This document shows, in pieces, positions 34,461 through 45,330 of a stretch of 64,000 nucleotides of DNA. The notes below the pieces were generated by a model, which saw only the letters and a program-made list of their open reading frames with translations, did not search any database and was not told the DNA's origin. The translations under genes were made by a program, and so were the position numbers. Source of the stretch: Tubulanus polymorphus (lineage: Eukaryota; Nemertea; Palaeonemertea; Tubulaniformes; Tubulanidae); NCBI RefSeq assembly GCF_964204645.1, contig NC_134029.1:8300850-8364849 (forward strand), given 5' to 3'. The number at the start of each line of letters is the position of its first letter. Position 1 is the first letter of the stretch.

Positions 34461-34751
34461 GCCATAGGTGACAACGGTACTCGGTAACAGGCTCGAACTC
34501 CGAAATTACCATTGCATTTTGGATACGTTGTATCTAAAGGCAATAGAACAATTTTGTAAAGACAACTTTTTGAATCTCGACCCTGTTCCTGAAAAACAGC
34601 TTATAGTGCCTAGTTTGCACTGGACCCATTCTTGCACTGCCCAACTAGCATTGTACTAACATTGTACCCAAGTTTCATCAAGATCAACCCACAAGTAGCC
34701 GAAAGACAGACACATACACAGCCACACAGTACATAAGGGTCTCACGGAAGA
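34461..34751 (+). repeat. Dispersed repeat, copy 2 (empty site)
   Basis: Same ordered blocks as 8490-9030 but without the 163-bp MITE. The single TAA at 34657-34659 is the pre-insertion target. The end carries GACAGAC...CATAAGGGTCTCACGGAAG. Confidence 0.75.
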
Positions 34752-35170
34752 ACCAATAGGGTTAAAATTCCCTCAGAACTAAAAAATCTTGACTGAGTGA
34801 CTGGGCGTCCAGATATTAAACAATCGAAAATCAACTTTTCTTATTTGACTCCATAGCCTTCAGTTTTTTTTTCTTTTCTGAACTGCGAGGATACAACTTA
34901 AGATAATTGATTTTGAGAAAGACATGAAAATTACATTTATTCCTACAATATTGTTCCCCCAAATGTAGGTAGAAGCAAATTTGATTTTCCAGCCCACTCA
35001 TTCAATCTTCGTAAAATCCTTTGTTTCGTACATGACGTATTACTTCAATTACATTAAAATGAAAAAATGTCATTTCCGATCAACGCACAAATGCTGAATA
35101 AAAGTAATTACTAATTTTTCAAACTAAGTGAAAAACAGAAAAAATCTCTACTCTACTTTGATACTGTTCT

Positions 35171-35230
35171 TGTGGCAAACCTGTGCACCAGGTCTAGTGG
35201 GGCAGGGTTTTGTGCTGTGGCTGTTGGACA
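35171..35230 (+). mobile_element. Fragment of the 13309/61761 Mutator-like MITE
   Basis: It shares TGTGGCAAACCTG-GCACC-GGTCTAG and GGCAGGGTTTTGTGC-G-GGCTG with the right arm of that family. It abuts the next element directly. Confidence 0.65.
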
Positions 35231-35565
35231 AGGCCGGTACCAAGTTATAACACGGGTCAAATTATTCTGAGTGAATGCTAACCGGTTCTGGAAGTGACTC
35301 ATCTAACTTGCGACAGCATGATTTTGATAGCATCTTAAGTAACGAGTGATTTATGTCTTAACTTAACTTTATGTCTTAACTTAGGGCTTTCTAACTAAGC
35401 ACGGGCCAAATTTAGTTTAAGTTTCAGTTTAGTTTATTTGCGCAACAATAAATACAATTGCACAGAGCACAAAATGTATAAATTCAATACATATTATACA
35501 AATACTAATAATTAATATGTGGGCCTGTTTGAACCGGGGAAAATCGTCTACCTGTGATCGCGGCT
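35231..35565 (+). mobile_element. AGCCGCGATCAC-family MITE with an insertion
   Basis: Left-truncated. It contains ACCGGTTCTGGAAGTGACTCA, GCACGGGCCAAATTT and, after an insertion at about 35408-35522, GGGCCTG...CCTGTGATCGCGGCT. The right TIR is intact. Confidence 0.7.
35408..35522 (-). mobile_element. Possible LINE/SINE 3'-end insertion
   Basis: It interrupts the MITE and begins TTTAAGTTTCAGTTTAGTTT, whose reverse complement resembles the CAATAAACTGAAACT-type 3' tails of non-LTR retroposons. Similar TCGAGTTTCAGTTTA phrases occur near 37994 and 38195. The class is inferred from that resemblance only. Confidence 0.35.
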
Positions 35566-35899
35566 AATGTTTACACTTATACCGAGATAAAGTTAGCTCG
35601 GGTAAGGAGAGCGCGGAGAGGAAAGATCATTGACGTATCCAAATAATCTTCACGTGGTCCCTCCTTAGTGAATCATACATGAACAACCACAGTCAGTTCG
35701 ATAGTTCATCAATGACATATGTAGTACCGCTATTAGTCACTAGGTGTCATTCATACCGGTGATTAATCACGCGGCTATATTTACCCTAATGAGATACTGA
35801 AGATATGCTGCGTCTCTGTTGCGAAAATGTCAATTTTCCATAATCGTATATCAGGAAATAGGCTTTGAGCGGGTATCACATACCTGACTACCTCGGTAT

Positions 35900-36146
35900 C
35901 AAGTGGCAGATCCAGGGGGCGTGCAGTGGGCGCGCGAACCCCCTTTTCTCGGCAGTGGCCTTAGCATTTTATACCCAAGACTTTTTGTTTAGAAAATGGT
36001 GAAATTGTGAATATTATTTCCGTACAAATTTCGACCAAGAAAATGCTCAGAATGCGTCTAATTTTTCAAAATGTTCTGAATGAGCATACCCAGACCACGC
36101 CCCATACGTGCACGCCCCCTTTTCCGAAAAGCTAGATCTGCCCTTG
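35900..36146. mobile_element. hAT-like MITE (CAGATCCAGGGG ends)
   Basis: CAAGTGGCAGATCCAGGGGGCG on the left mirrors CTAGATCTGCCCTTG on the right, and CACGCCCC/GGGGCGTG continue the inverted similarity. GTAT lies on both sides (35896-35899, 36147-36150). Confidence 0.6.
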
Positions 36147-36149
36147 GTA

Positions 36150-37733
36150 TCTACCTTCGTAGTAATTTTCACCACAGTTTAACATCTGAAATAGTGGTTT
36201 AATCGGAAATGAGCTAGAATTATTCTGATTTTGATGAAATCTCTTGGAGTTATTGAGCTCTTGAAAGAGCAGAAACTACTCTCGAATAGTAGTGGTAGTC
36301 AGGTCTGTGGTATCGAAAGCATTTTTCTGAAAATTGAAACGGTAAGGCGAGGCTTTCGAAGGAATTTCTGCGGTCGAAATTCCAATCATTTCATTCATGC
36401 CCGACTTAAAACAATATACAACGTAGTTTAGGAATACGCATCATCCGCGATAGTTTTTGCGTGCGTTTTGATTAAAAAGCAAAATCTCAAGCAACGTAGT
36501 TGTATGAGTATTGGACAAGGCATAACCAGTATTTAAATAGCGGGGATAGATAGATTGTTCAATATTCACATTCTTTCAATCCTTACAATTTTGTGGAATA
36601 TTTCTAGGCTAGTATTCTGGTCAACTTGAATAATCAAAACAAAATGGTAAACTTCTTATTTCTTCTATAATATTCCTTTAACGGGTCAAAATGCCATATT
36701 TTGTTGATGGATAGAAGGATAGATTTGAAGTCCCCAAAATGTGCTCAAATTGCATCCCAGAGCCGTAGGGGGAATGTCCCCAGTAATGAGCTATAAAATA
36801 GGCATGCTTCCAAAATAGAGCAGTACTCAGAAATCTAGGCTAGATGCTTCCCTTTTAACCTGGCCTAAACTCTAATCCTTCACCATATTCCCAAAGCTGG
36901 CGTTAATATAGCCGCTATGTACTGACGTGTTATGTTTTCTACGAAGAAATTTGAAAAAAAAAAAAAATGAAAACTGGTGCATTTTTTCGGTTCGCGTTTC
37001 GGATATCGTCGAAAACAACCATCGCCCGCGATCGATAATCGCTCCATAATCGACGACGAAACCAACCCGGATGACGCGCTTTCACCCGAAACCTCGTCGC
37101 CATCATCATCATCGTCGTCGTTCTTCTCATACGAAAATCTCGGCTGCAAACACGATAATTCCTCGGCTAAGCAGATTGGATCCATTCGTGTCTGAGCCGC
37201 CTGATGATTCGTCTACATCTTGTATTAGTTACGAGGTATTTACTGGTATGGTACACCGGAGTTGTTACGGATACCATACGCGCTGCGCACGTGTACAGCG
37301 AAACCTGCAGCCAACTTCGCAGGAACAAAAAAATATGAAATTAATCAAATTTTCTTACTTGGGACAAAATTTTATATTTCTTATATCCGATGAATCGTTG
37401 TATCAGAGGTCGTCGTAAGGAGGTTCCACTGTATGTACATACGGATGTATTTTATGTACGGTGTGGGGAAGGATTAATCAAAAATGTGCACGTCCGTCCA
37501 CGCGCCTGGTAATTGAAATGCATAGGCGTAGTCGTCGTGGCACTATCCTTGAACTATTAGTTAATCGAAATGATAATCGAGTTATCTCCCGCCGATGCGA
37601 GCTTGCCGACAATGGCGAGAACTCGTAAACAGACGACTCGCGGAAAAAAAAACATCGATACGTATAGTCTTACGAGATCGATATTAACACGATTAATATT
37701 CATACTCAATACATGTCTACAATGCAGTTTTTA
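36150..37733. other. No firmly supported gene
   Basis: At 36880-37195 both strands are open: a plus frame ending in a Ser-rich then Asn/Lys segment, and a minus frame with a run of Asp codons. They mirror each other through a TCATCATCATCATCGTCGTCG tract, so one or both are artefacts. Neither has a convincing splice border. See also the rejected histone-like start at 37612. Confidence 0.35.
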
Positions 37734-38212
37734 TTCCACGGAGGAGGTGACCTTCTCGGGGAATCCTCAAACTTGCTAGCAAACTGAGGACTGCTCAGCA
37801 AGCAATCAATAGATGACCCTGGGGCTGGTTCCTTAGATGAGACTTAAGTCCAAAAATTGTCTTAACTTTTAAGACTGGTCTTAAGTTGTTAAATCAGTTA
37901 TAGAACTAAGATGGTCTTGAATAGGTCTCAAAGTCTAAGCCATGACTATGGAACTGGGCCCTGTAGTCTAGATGGTTGATGAAGCTGTCATTCGAGTTTC
38001 AGTTTATTTGTTATAAGTTTGTTTATAGTTATAGGCCTTAGACATATTCTCGTTCCATTGAGGTGGTCGCCTTCTTCAAAGGAATTCTCAAACTTGCTCG
38101 CAAGCCGAGGACAGCTCATCAAGCAATCGATAGATGACCCTGTGTCTAGATGGTTGATGAGGCTGTCGTTAGTTAGGTAGCTATTATCTTCAATTCGAGT
38201 TTCAGTTTACTC
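37734..38212 (+). repeat. Direct segmental duplication, one copy carrying a MITE
   Basis: Copy 1 (37734-38010) and copy 2 (38051-38212) share ATTC-CAAACTTGCT-GCAA, GAGGAC-GCTCA-CAAGCAATC, ATAGATGACCCTG, CTAGATGGTTGATGA-GCTGTC and TTCGAGTTTCAGTTTA. Copy 1 holds an extra element of about 130 bp between ATGACCCTG and TCTAGATGG. Confidence 0.8.
37829..37960. mobile_element. GACTTAAGTCC-family MITE with a dated insertion site
   Basis: GGGCTGGTTCC...GGAACTGGGCCC are the ends, with GACTTAAGTCC, AAGACTGGTCTTAAG and TCTAAGCCATGAC inside. The paralogous copy 2 of the surrounding duplication lacks it, giving the unoccupied sequence ATGACCCTGTGTCTAGATGG. The target duplication is TG or CCTG. Confidence 0.75.
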
Positions 38213-39769
38213 AGGACATAGCTATTACCCTCAGCCGTATGCCGAGAGAGTCTTAATCGCCTAGACATAACGACTTATTTCTGCTAAAACCATCATAATC
38301 GTGATATAAGACGCTGATAAACCGCTAGCTGAGCTGAATAACACAGACCAATATATCGCCGGGAATATTAAGAATTTCCTCTTCATAACGCGCCACTTCC
38401 AAAGTGGCCTCGCCGTCAAACTTGTTCAACGTTTCCTGTAGGTTGATTAGTTGTCAGGCGGCGTATACCTGGTCGTCATTGAGCTGGTCGTCGCGGCGAA
38501 ACGCCAACCGACGACCACCGCCGGCTATACGTATTATACCATAATACGGCCATTTCTATGCATGCAACCGGACCACAACAGGAATCAAGGAGGCAGTTAA
38601 GATGGACATTCGCCACCGTTGGTCATCACACCAGCGGAAATGGATCGATTGGTGGTTTTCTTTTCGATGTCGGTAGTTTTTATGAAACCGTAGACGCGAT
38701 AAAGCGATTTTCAAGCTCAGCGAGCGAGGGGTGTATATACTATATAAGCCCGCTGCTGAAACAGCCAGCGTAGGTGCAATAGGAGAATTCTAAGCCAAAC
38801 GATAATTACTGATGAATGAAGGGACTGGACCCTAACGTATGAGTTCTGCAAACGCATGAGAAATTTTTTTTGAATGAAATTACAGTTGAAGTTGCAGAAC
38901 AGCTGAAAATGTAATTTAGGTTTCATCTAAGCTGGTCCGAGGATAAAACGAGTTAGATATGTCGAAATGACGTAACCTTTACTGTTCATATGTAAAATGA
39001 GCAGAGAAAATCATGAATCTAAATATTGTTATATCATTTCGACGAACTTATGTAAACCATAAAAAAAGACCGATCCAGAAGAATTACCATTTCTATTACA
39101 AATGACCATTTCTGTGCGCATGAATTGCTCTTAATTACTTGTCAATCATAATCTTCCATTGAGCAAGTGATAACAGCAGATTTATAAAGTTTGGCCCGTT
39201 TTTGATAAGTTCATTCCAGGTCGGTCTAGGCCAAATAAGAATGCACTACATTTAACCATAGATTCTAGCAAGAGTGTGGTTGTTGTATTACTATGAATTA
39301 CAAAATTTTAAGATGCCATTTAAAAGGGGGCCCCTAGAATACAGTCCGTAAGCTTTGACTGTCCATACAATATACCAATATTTAAATTGGTGATTATTTA
39401 TTCATTTTACATATGTACAGTAAACATTTCCTAATTTGGGCGCGTTCAACTCGGTTCTTTGCTTAACACGGACCTTATGTATACTTTTCCTTTATCTTCA
39501 GCGTTATTAGTCTCTTGCATAGAAGAGAATTCTATCGAATCGAATCGTATACGAATCTAACAATGTGGTTTCAATTTGTCCACAAGTTAGGTAAAGATTA
39601 CATTAGCATAATGAAAAGTAAACGTATCGTTGCCTTATCGTGATTTCAATTGTCCCTCTGTCAACAGATTTTTGATATTGCCAATTTGCTAGATTTTCCA
39701 GGGGTAAGCGCATAGTCTGAAATGGGGTAAGAATGGGAGATGCCACATCCTACCATATAATGTAAACGA
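38213..39769. other. No supported gene
   Basis: A strong GC hairpin lies at about 38483-38516 (TGGTCGTCG...CGACGACCA). A TATATAAG box-like motif is near 38738, without a supported transcript. The rest is AT-rich. Confidence 0.4.
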
Positions 39770-39985
39770 TAATAAAAGATGACCACCCTGGTGGCCATAT
39801 GAAATGGCCGATAAAACCTCCATTTTCAATAGGAGTGGACATCTCACCTGCCCTGGTCCTCAGAAAACTCCATTCAGAGTCAAATGCTGTTATCGTGCGA
39901 TTAATTAAAGATGGCTGCCCTGGGGACATATTAGATGGTCCATATTACCTTCATTTTCACTAACGCTTGACATCTTTGCCCCATA
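39770..39985 (+). repeat. Diverged tandem duplication, about 133-bp spacing
   Basis: AAAGATGACCACCCTGGTGG...CATATGAAATGGCC...CCTCCATTTTCA...GACATCT and AAAGATGGCTGCCCTGGGG...CATATTAGATGG-CC...CTTCATTTTCA...GACATCT follow each other in order. Confidence 0.55.
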
Positions 39986-40718
39986 CGTCACACCATGTTC
40001 CAAAAATATTTATTCACATATGAAGCCTGTATCATAAATTCAAGATGGCCGACAGCCGGCGCACACTGATTAAAATACGATGTCTAGCCCCAACAGGGAG
40101 ACATAAAAAAACACCATTGTATACAAACGCAAAATTGAAAAAGCGAGTTCATCGCTACGCTACAATTGTTGTTTGCATCGGTGGTGAAGGTGGGAGAATT
40201 TCTGTAAAGGAAAAACTGGGTCTCATTACAGGTATCGTTTCATTACTCATAAAAAATAGAACGGCAGTTGTTCGAAATAAGTATCCTATTACAATACCGC
40301 GCTGTCATTCCTAAAATGCAGCAAGGTATCTGAAAAATGTCATGTGCAAATGAAATAAATTCCGAGTTAATGATTTGCAATTTGTACCGAGTACAGTCGA
40401 TCTTATTTGGGTATTTCGCGTCTTGTTTATGGATCATAAATATCCAATATATTTCAACCTCCCGGGACCGGCGGCAATTAGAGAATAAATTTATCAATAT
40501 AATAGTGAATTTAATACAACCGTCGGGTTTGAAGTCGAGTTGTTATTTCATTGTGTGCGTAGTCTGCTAGTGTGTTATGCTTGCCGGAACGCTAATGTAT
40601 ATCCCGTGTACGTTTTACACGCGGTCCCGCGCTTCGACTCTCGCTCGCTGCAACCATATTAAAACGCAATCTACTACCGTTTCAAGATCGGCGTAGAGTA
40701 ATTTGTCCAGCGCCGCGG

Positions 40719-40958
40719 ATGGAAATGAGAAAACGAGTCATTCATTTAAAGCGCACGACACGCTCGCCGAAACGCGCCAGTCAGATCCCGGACAGCGATT
40801 TCGTGTCCATTAAGGCTTGTACTACAACCGGGACACTATTCGCCCGCACGGGTAATCCGGCGAGTGTCAGAAATGTCGAAACCCAAATGCCACCGACGAG
40901 GAAACTCTTAACTGTTATGAATGGTGTGCCAATATGTATGACTAAGATCTATTGGCGC
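40719..40958 (+). CDS. Possible first coding exon, unknown basic protein
   Basis: ATG at 40719 (context GCGGATGG) opens an 80-codon frame that meets a consensus donor, CGC|GTAAGT, at 40958/40959 in phase 0. The predicted N-terminus is Arg/Lys-rich, followed by a Thr/Pro-rich middle and an Ile/Val/Trp end. The GC content is higher than the surroundings, and a TATTAAAA motif lies about 60 bp upstream. The opposite strand is also open with a hydrophobic translation, the usual antisense image of a hydrophilic exon. The exon at 43763 is phase-compatible. No family is recognised. Confidence 0.3.
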
Positions 40959-41223
40959 GTAAGTCTTACCCCGAATCAAAAGGCTTCCGAAGGATATACG
41001 ACGAACAAGTCAACGAAATGATCAATTTGACCGATATTTCGGACGAATTATGTTTTTTTGCTCGTTATTTTCAGGTTTCTGCTACTAGGGTGTCATTTGC
41101 TAAAATGCCAATACCGTACAGACGCTGATGGGTTTCTTCGAGAAGACATTCTATAAACATCGCCATCGCGGGACCTTCACCCAAATTAAACTCTGCATAT
41201 TCAGCTGGACTTGTGTTGGCATT

Positions 41224-41567
41224 AGCCACGATCACATGAACATTTTTGACCCACATCAAATTAGGCCCGGAAAAACTGTTCACACGGGTGCCAAATGGTC
41301 CTGTGCCTGTTTGACCTGTGCGCCTGTTCAGTTCGACCAAAAACGTCGCACCAGGCCCGAGCCAAATTTTAGCAAGGGTCAAATCATTGGTGTTAATTGC
41401 AACTGGTTCCGGAAATGACTCACTTCGCTTTGTTTGAGCATTGTTTAGTATCCGGTGAGTGGTTTACGTATGAACCCTGCTCTCTAATTAGGCACGGGCC
41501 ACATTTGACTCTGTACTGATCCGTGTCAATTTAGCCCGGGCAAAATCGTCTCCGCGCGATCGCCGCT
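41224..41567 (+). mobile_element. AGCCGCGATCAC-family MITE, 344 bp, near complete
   Basis: AGCCACGATCAC and GCGATCGCCGCT form the termini. Internal blocks are in canonical order (CCCGGAAAAACTGTTCACACG, GCCCGAGCCAAATTTTAGCA, GGTTCCGGAAATGACTCA, TAATTAGGCACGGGCC). The flanking trinucleotides ATT/TTT do not match exactly. Confidence 0.8.
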
Positions 41568-41868
41568 TTTATGTTCATTCGGTAGTGAACAACAATATAT
41601 GATACGACAAATCATCATAACTCAATCGTAAAATGAGCTAGCGAGATCCCCAGCTGCAAATCCCATCTACCTGATACAATGCTTATGTACGTTGATGCTG
41701 GTATAGTCAGCAGCGAGTTGGTAAGCCCTCGTATGGCCTTTTCGATACCATGCGTTATAGATGCGGTATATCAAATTTCGACAACGGTTATCTGAAGTTA
41801 TGTAATTTATGTCATCATCGAATGATACATATTTTCAAATCATACGATAACGTATTAAAGATTATGAG

Positions 41869-42034
41869 ATACCCTCGGTGAAGAGGGAAACCGGGCCGAA
41901 ACATGAAGTCTATGCACTCAAATCCAGGGGCGAATCTAGGGTCTGATTTAAGATACCCTCGGTGAAGGGAAACCGGGCCGAAACATGAAGGCTATGCATT
42001 CAAAACCAGAGGCGAATCTAGGGTCTGATTTAGG
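41869..42034 (+). repeat. 84-bp tandem duplication spanning a transposon end
   Basis: ATACCCTCGGTGAAG...GGGCCGAAACATGAAG...CGAATCTAGGGTCTGATTTA is present twice, with a few differences. The duplicated unit includes the first bases of the hAT-like terminus CAGGGGCGAATCTAGG, so the element end was copied with its flank. Confidence 0.85.
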
Positions 42035-42263
42035 GAGGGGTGCACTCCTAAAATAAGGCACATCGTTTTATCAAAAGGGCTCCCCGAAAGAAAGCTCATT
42101 CCAAAATATCAACTCATTTTTGGAAATATCGAGGACAAGCTTATGAATTCGAACTTTTTTAGGTATCAGTTTAATTATATTCAATTTCTGATGAAATTTC
42201 ACTAGTTGACATTTTCAGGGGGGATTGCACACCCCTTGCACCCTCCTCTTGGATTCGCCCGTG
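42007..42263. mobile_element. hAT-like MITE (CAGGGGCGAATC ends)
   Basis: CAGAGGCGAATCTAGG and TTGGATTCGCCCGTG are inverted ends, with GGGGTGCACTCC facing GGGGATTGCACACCCC inside. The left terminus is doubled by the 84-bp duplication. Confidence 0.65.
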
Positions 42264-42269
42264 AAAAAG

Positions 42270-43087
42270 GGTACCGTTGACAAAAATCACAGGGTAAATC
42301 GATCAAATAGTTGTAAGGCAAGCTTGAACGATGACGTGAATGAAAAAAAAACGAAGATATGGACACGAGTTTGAAATTGAGGAATTCTTGAAAATGATGA
42401 ATCATAAAATGACTAGATGTTGCTTATTGATTCAAGATTCAAAAGCAATGAAAAACTGATAATCGTTCGTTGTATGTTTTTTGACGCCTTATAAAACGTT
42501 ACCATTATGAAACCTAAACAATGTTAACCATTCAGCGTCATTTTACAAACGACAGCCGTAAATCGATGTGCAAAACGTCACAGGTCTATGTGTACACAAC
42601 CAAGCTATCTGGCTTATTGACATAGATGTAGAATGGCTTCCTGTGATTATATAATGACCTATATTTGAACATCGAAATGTTATATTGCATTAAATATCAT
42701 GAGAAGACGTATTGTAATAGTAAAGGATGCATGATTATATCAGAAGCGGCAGGCATAAATAGAAATGATAAGTAAATTGGATTATTCGGTTAAATGGCGG
42801 ATGTATACACGATTTGGAAGTCTGATATAAAAGTCAGACCCTGACGTGGGCATGCCGGTGGAATGACGAAGCTATCTACGATGTGTGTAGGGCCGGCGTG
42901 AATTTCATCAGCGGCTACAAGCGGTCAATATGAAAATGTGTAAACATATAATTTCAATATTTACACGTTTTAGAAAATATGTTTGATATTAGGAGTATGC
43001 AGGTTTCGTGAGATTAGCAATTTATAATAGCATAGCTGTCATATACGGCTCCGCGTCCTCTGATGGCATGTGTATTAGGTGACAATT
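42270..43087. other. No supported gene
   Basis: AT-rich, unique-looking sequence. A 67-codon minus-strand frame at 42202-42405 overlaps the transposon and is not called. Confidence 0.4.
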
Positions 43088-43200
43088 CAATTCAATTCTT
43101 TATTGATCCTTATTACATTGAAATTCTGGGATAAAATTCCCAAATTCAATAAATACAAATTTTAAAATAAATTAATACAACATACATGACACACGGGTAA
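43088..43200 (-). mobile_element. Possible non-LTR retroposon 3' end
   Basis: CAATTCAATTCTTTATTGATCC is the reverse complement of a GGATCAATAAAGAATTG-type 3' tail seen in many LINE and SINE families. The following 80 bp is A/T-rich with repeated AAATACAAATT. The class is inferred by resemblance only. Confidence 0.3.
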
Positions 43201-43675
43201 TTCATACAGAACAACATAAGCATGTTATTTTAAATGACAATGTCTACTACAATGTTAACCCACCCAGACTCAAGACTCTAGGATATCGAGTGACAGCCAA
43301 ACCCGTGGCCCGGGACCGGGCCGGCTGGCTAGGCCACACGATTTGCTCGATGTCATGATGAAGCAGACATCAGAAGAGCTCTTTCTTCAACCATGGAGGC
43401 AATGAAGTTGCAGACCAGCTTAGAGGCATAAGTAAATGAAGTCGGTCGCAAGTTCGCGATCAATTATTGAGAATTTTCAATAAAAAAATTTAAACCACTA
43501 CTAGAGTCGAAGAGTCTCATCATTCCCCAAATTTCTTAAAACTTCGATTTCAAATTTGCAATTCCACATTAGCTTAGCCCAGAAATTCTACATTTTTTTC
43601 GCAGGCGTCAAATAATTTTCTAAAATTAATTTTCTTGTTCTAATCTGCTAGTCACCGACGTTATACCGGGAGTCA

Positions 43676-43745
43676 ATTCACCAGGACCCACTTCCACAGT
43701 TGTAAGTTCGATTCAACTCTCGAGTCAAATCAGTTCATTCTCAGT
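43676..43745. mobile_element. TGTGGAACTGGGTCC-family fragment
   Basis: CACCAGGACCCACTTCCACAGTTGTAAG followed by CGAGTCAAATCAGTTCATT matches one arm of the family at 46080-46382. It ends just before a candidate exon. Confidence 0.6.
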
Positions 43746-43762
43746 TACTTTCTGACTTTCAG

Positions 43763-43929
43763 ATAGATTTCAGTTTACGAAAACGATTTACTGAAAAACG
43801 TTTCGACGAAAGCCTACAACTTCGAACAATTACCACTACACCACAACCGTTTATACCATTAACCCGCGCCTTTACCAATAACCTGTGCCCAGCCAAATGG
43901 ACGAGAGTATTAGGCATATACTCCGGCAT
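43763..43929 (+). CDS. Possible internal exon, unknown protein
   Basis: The acceptor TTTCTGACTTTCAG (ending 43762) and donor CAT|GTAAGT (43930) bound a segment open in one frame for 55 codons. The frame is phase 0 at the acceptor and leaves two bases at the donor. The translation is basic at the start (RKRFTEKRF), then Thr/Pro-rich, then mixed. Both splice sites are close to consensus, which is uncommon in this window. An 87-codon frame in a different phase crosses the donor and reads into the presumed intron. No domain is recognised. Confidence 0.3.
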
Positions 43930-44149
43930 GTAAGTCCTTTATTACACGAAATACACTTTAGTGTGGCGTTAGCAGGCCACGGTGGCGAGTACAACTACAC
44001 GCCATTAACGTCCGCGACGATTGCGTATCAAGGATATTTGAGGACAGTCATTAACACTTCGAAAACGCGCAAATTCTATCGCGACGAGTCCACGTCGGAT
44101 TTTGTAGAATATTTTAAGTCCCGTTCGAGTATTAGCAGTAGCCAGTGAC

Positions 44150-44583
44150 ATCGCTGTCGGCATTTTCATAGCGTAGATCCGATAAGATTAATAACGAATT
44201 GGGGCGTGAATTTCTCACGGGGCCGACAAAACACTTTCGTTCGTTCGAAGCAGAGCAGCAAAATTCAATTCAACGCTGGTAACCGAAAGCTTCGATTAGG
44301 CGATGACGATAGATCGTCGGTTTGAAGAGGAGGCAGGATAACGACGACAACGAGTCAACTGTTTATTAATCATTCAGTGTTAAAAGGAATCATCAGGGAC
44401 GGCTCATTGAGTTAATGATAAGGGAATGAAGATTCGAAAAGTAGTCGTCGTGTATCACGGGACACACCTCAGAGAATGCTTAACTAGGAACGCTAAACGA
44501 AACGCGAAGTCGCGCTGTTTTCGTCCTGTCTCTTCCCTGAACCTATTGGTTACATCATGCGTACGCATGACGATGGCAAGACA
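44150..44583. other. CpG-rich, no supported gene
   Basis: GC content is higher here and direct CGACGACAACGA-like triplets occur, but no frame stands out. Confidence 0.4.
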
Positions 44584-44806
44584 CATCCAGGGCGACTTGT
44601 AAGACTTGTACAAGTCCTATCAAATTCTTTTTTGAGTGCCATTTTGTCAACAAGATTTAGTGGTGCATTTCGGCGCAGGTATACGCTTTTAATGTTGCCA
44701 TCAAAGCGCCTTATATTCGTCACAATTAGCCTCTCAGTGCAGGAGTACGCCTTATATTGCCTTTTTGGAGTGCCCTTTGAGAATTAGCTTCTAGATCCGC
44801 CCCTGA
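44584..44806. mobile_element. hAT-like MITE (CAGGGGCGGATC end)
   Basis: The right end CTAGATCCGCCCCTG is intact and the left end is weak (ATCCAGGGCGACTTG). GTGCCATTTTGTC, CAGGTATACGC, CCTCTCAGTGCAGGAGTACGC and TTTTTGGAGTGCCC are shared with 30627-30782. Confidence 0.6.
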
Positions 44807-44809
44807 AAT

Positions 44810-45330
44810 GGTTTTTCAGCTAATTAACCTAGTTAAGCTAGTTAACCTACCGATGTTTAACTTTAAACAAAATTGAATGAATTGAGGGAAAACGGGTGTC
44901 AGTGGGGGTTTGTCTGAAAGCCAACTCGGGTGGGTTGGTTATGAAACCATCACTGGCTGGCTGCATGCCTATACACACAGTTCTCTCCAGTTGCCGAGAT
45001 CACTATCCTTCTCCGTGACGTAAGCTAACCTTTTTCAGAACCGCTCCTCGGTAAGTTCTTGGGAAGTTTGCCTAATCAACTTTCACCTGCGTTTAACAAA
45101 TCGGTTTTAATGACCTTGTCAGCGTTTGAAATGTCGGCGTTTGAAATTCTCGTTATCGTATTCTGCAAGACAGCGGAAATTAATCATATCTTTCTTTTTG
45201 TTTTTAAACGTCGTCGATGACTAATTAAATGCGGAAATTTTAATCGAAAGATCACCTGCGACTAACTCAATTTCGATTAAAACTTGAGATAATTAGCGGA
45301 GTATTTTCTAGAAAAAAGTGGTCCCTTTCG
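44810..45330. other. No supported gene
   Basis: A TTTTTCAG acceptor followed only 12 bp later by a GTAAGT donor (about 45038-45056) would define an implausibly short exon. Otherwise AT-rich. Confidence 0.4.

Noticed and set aside
36880-37195. Overlapping open frames on both strands with Ser-rich (plus) and Asp-rich (minus) runs
   Set aside because: The runs are two readings of one TCATCATCGTCGTCG tract. The plus frame has no acceptor or ATG, and the minus frame has no usable donor before a poly(Phe) tract.
37612-37660. ATG followed by codons for MARTRKQTTRGKK, resembling a histone H3 N-terminus
   Set aside because: Only the first few residues resemble H3, the spacing of the basic residues differs, and the frame then degenerates and stops at 37779 without a histone fold. 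No donor follows. Judged a coincidence.
38735-38746. TATATAAG box as a promoter
   Set aside because: TATA-like words are frequent here and no exon follows in a sensible position.
45036-45056. TTTTTCAG acceptor with a GTAAGT donor 12 bp downstream
   Set aside because: A 12-bp exon is implausible without transcript evidence.
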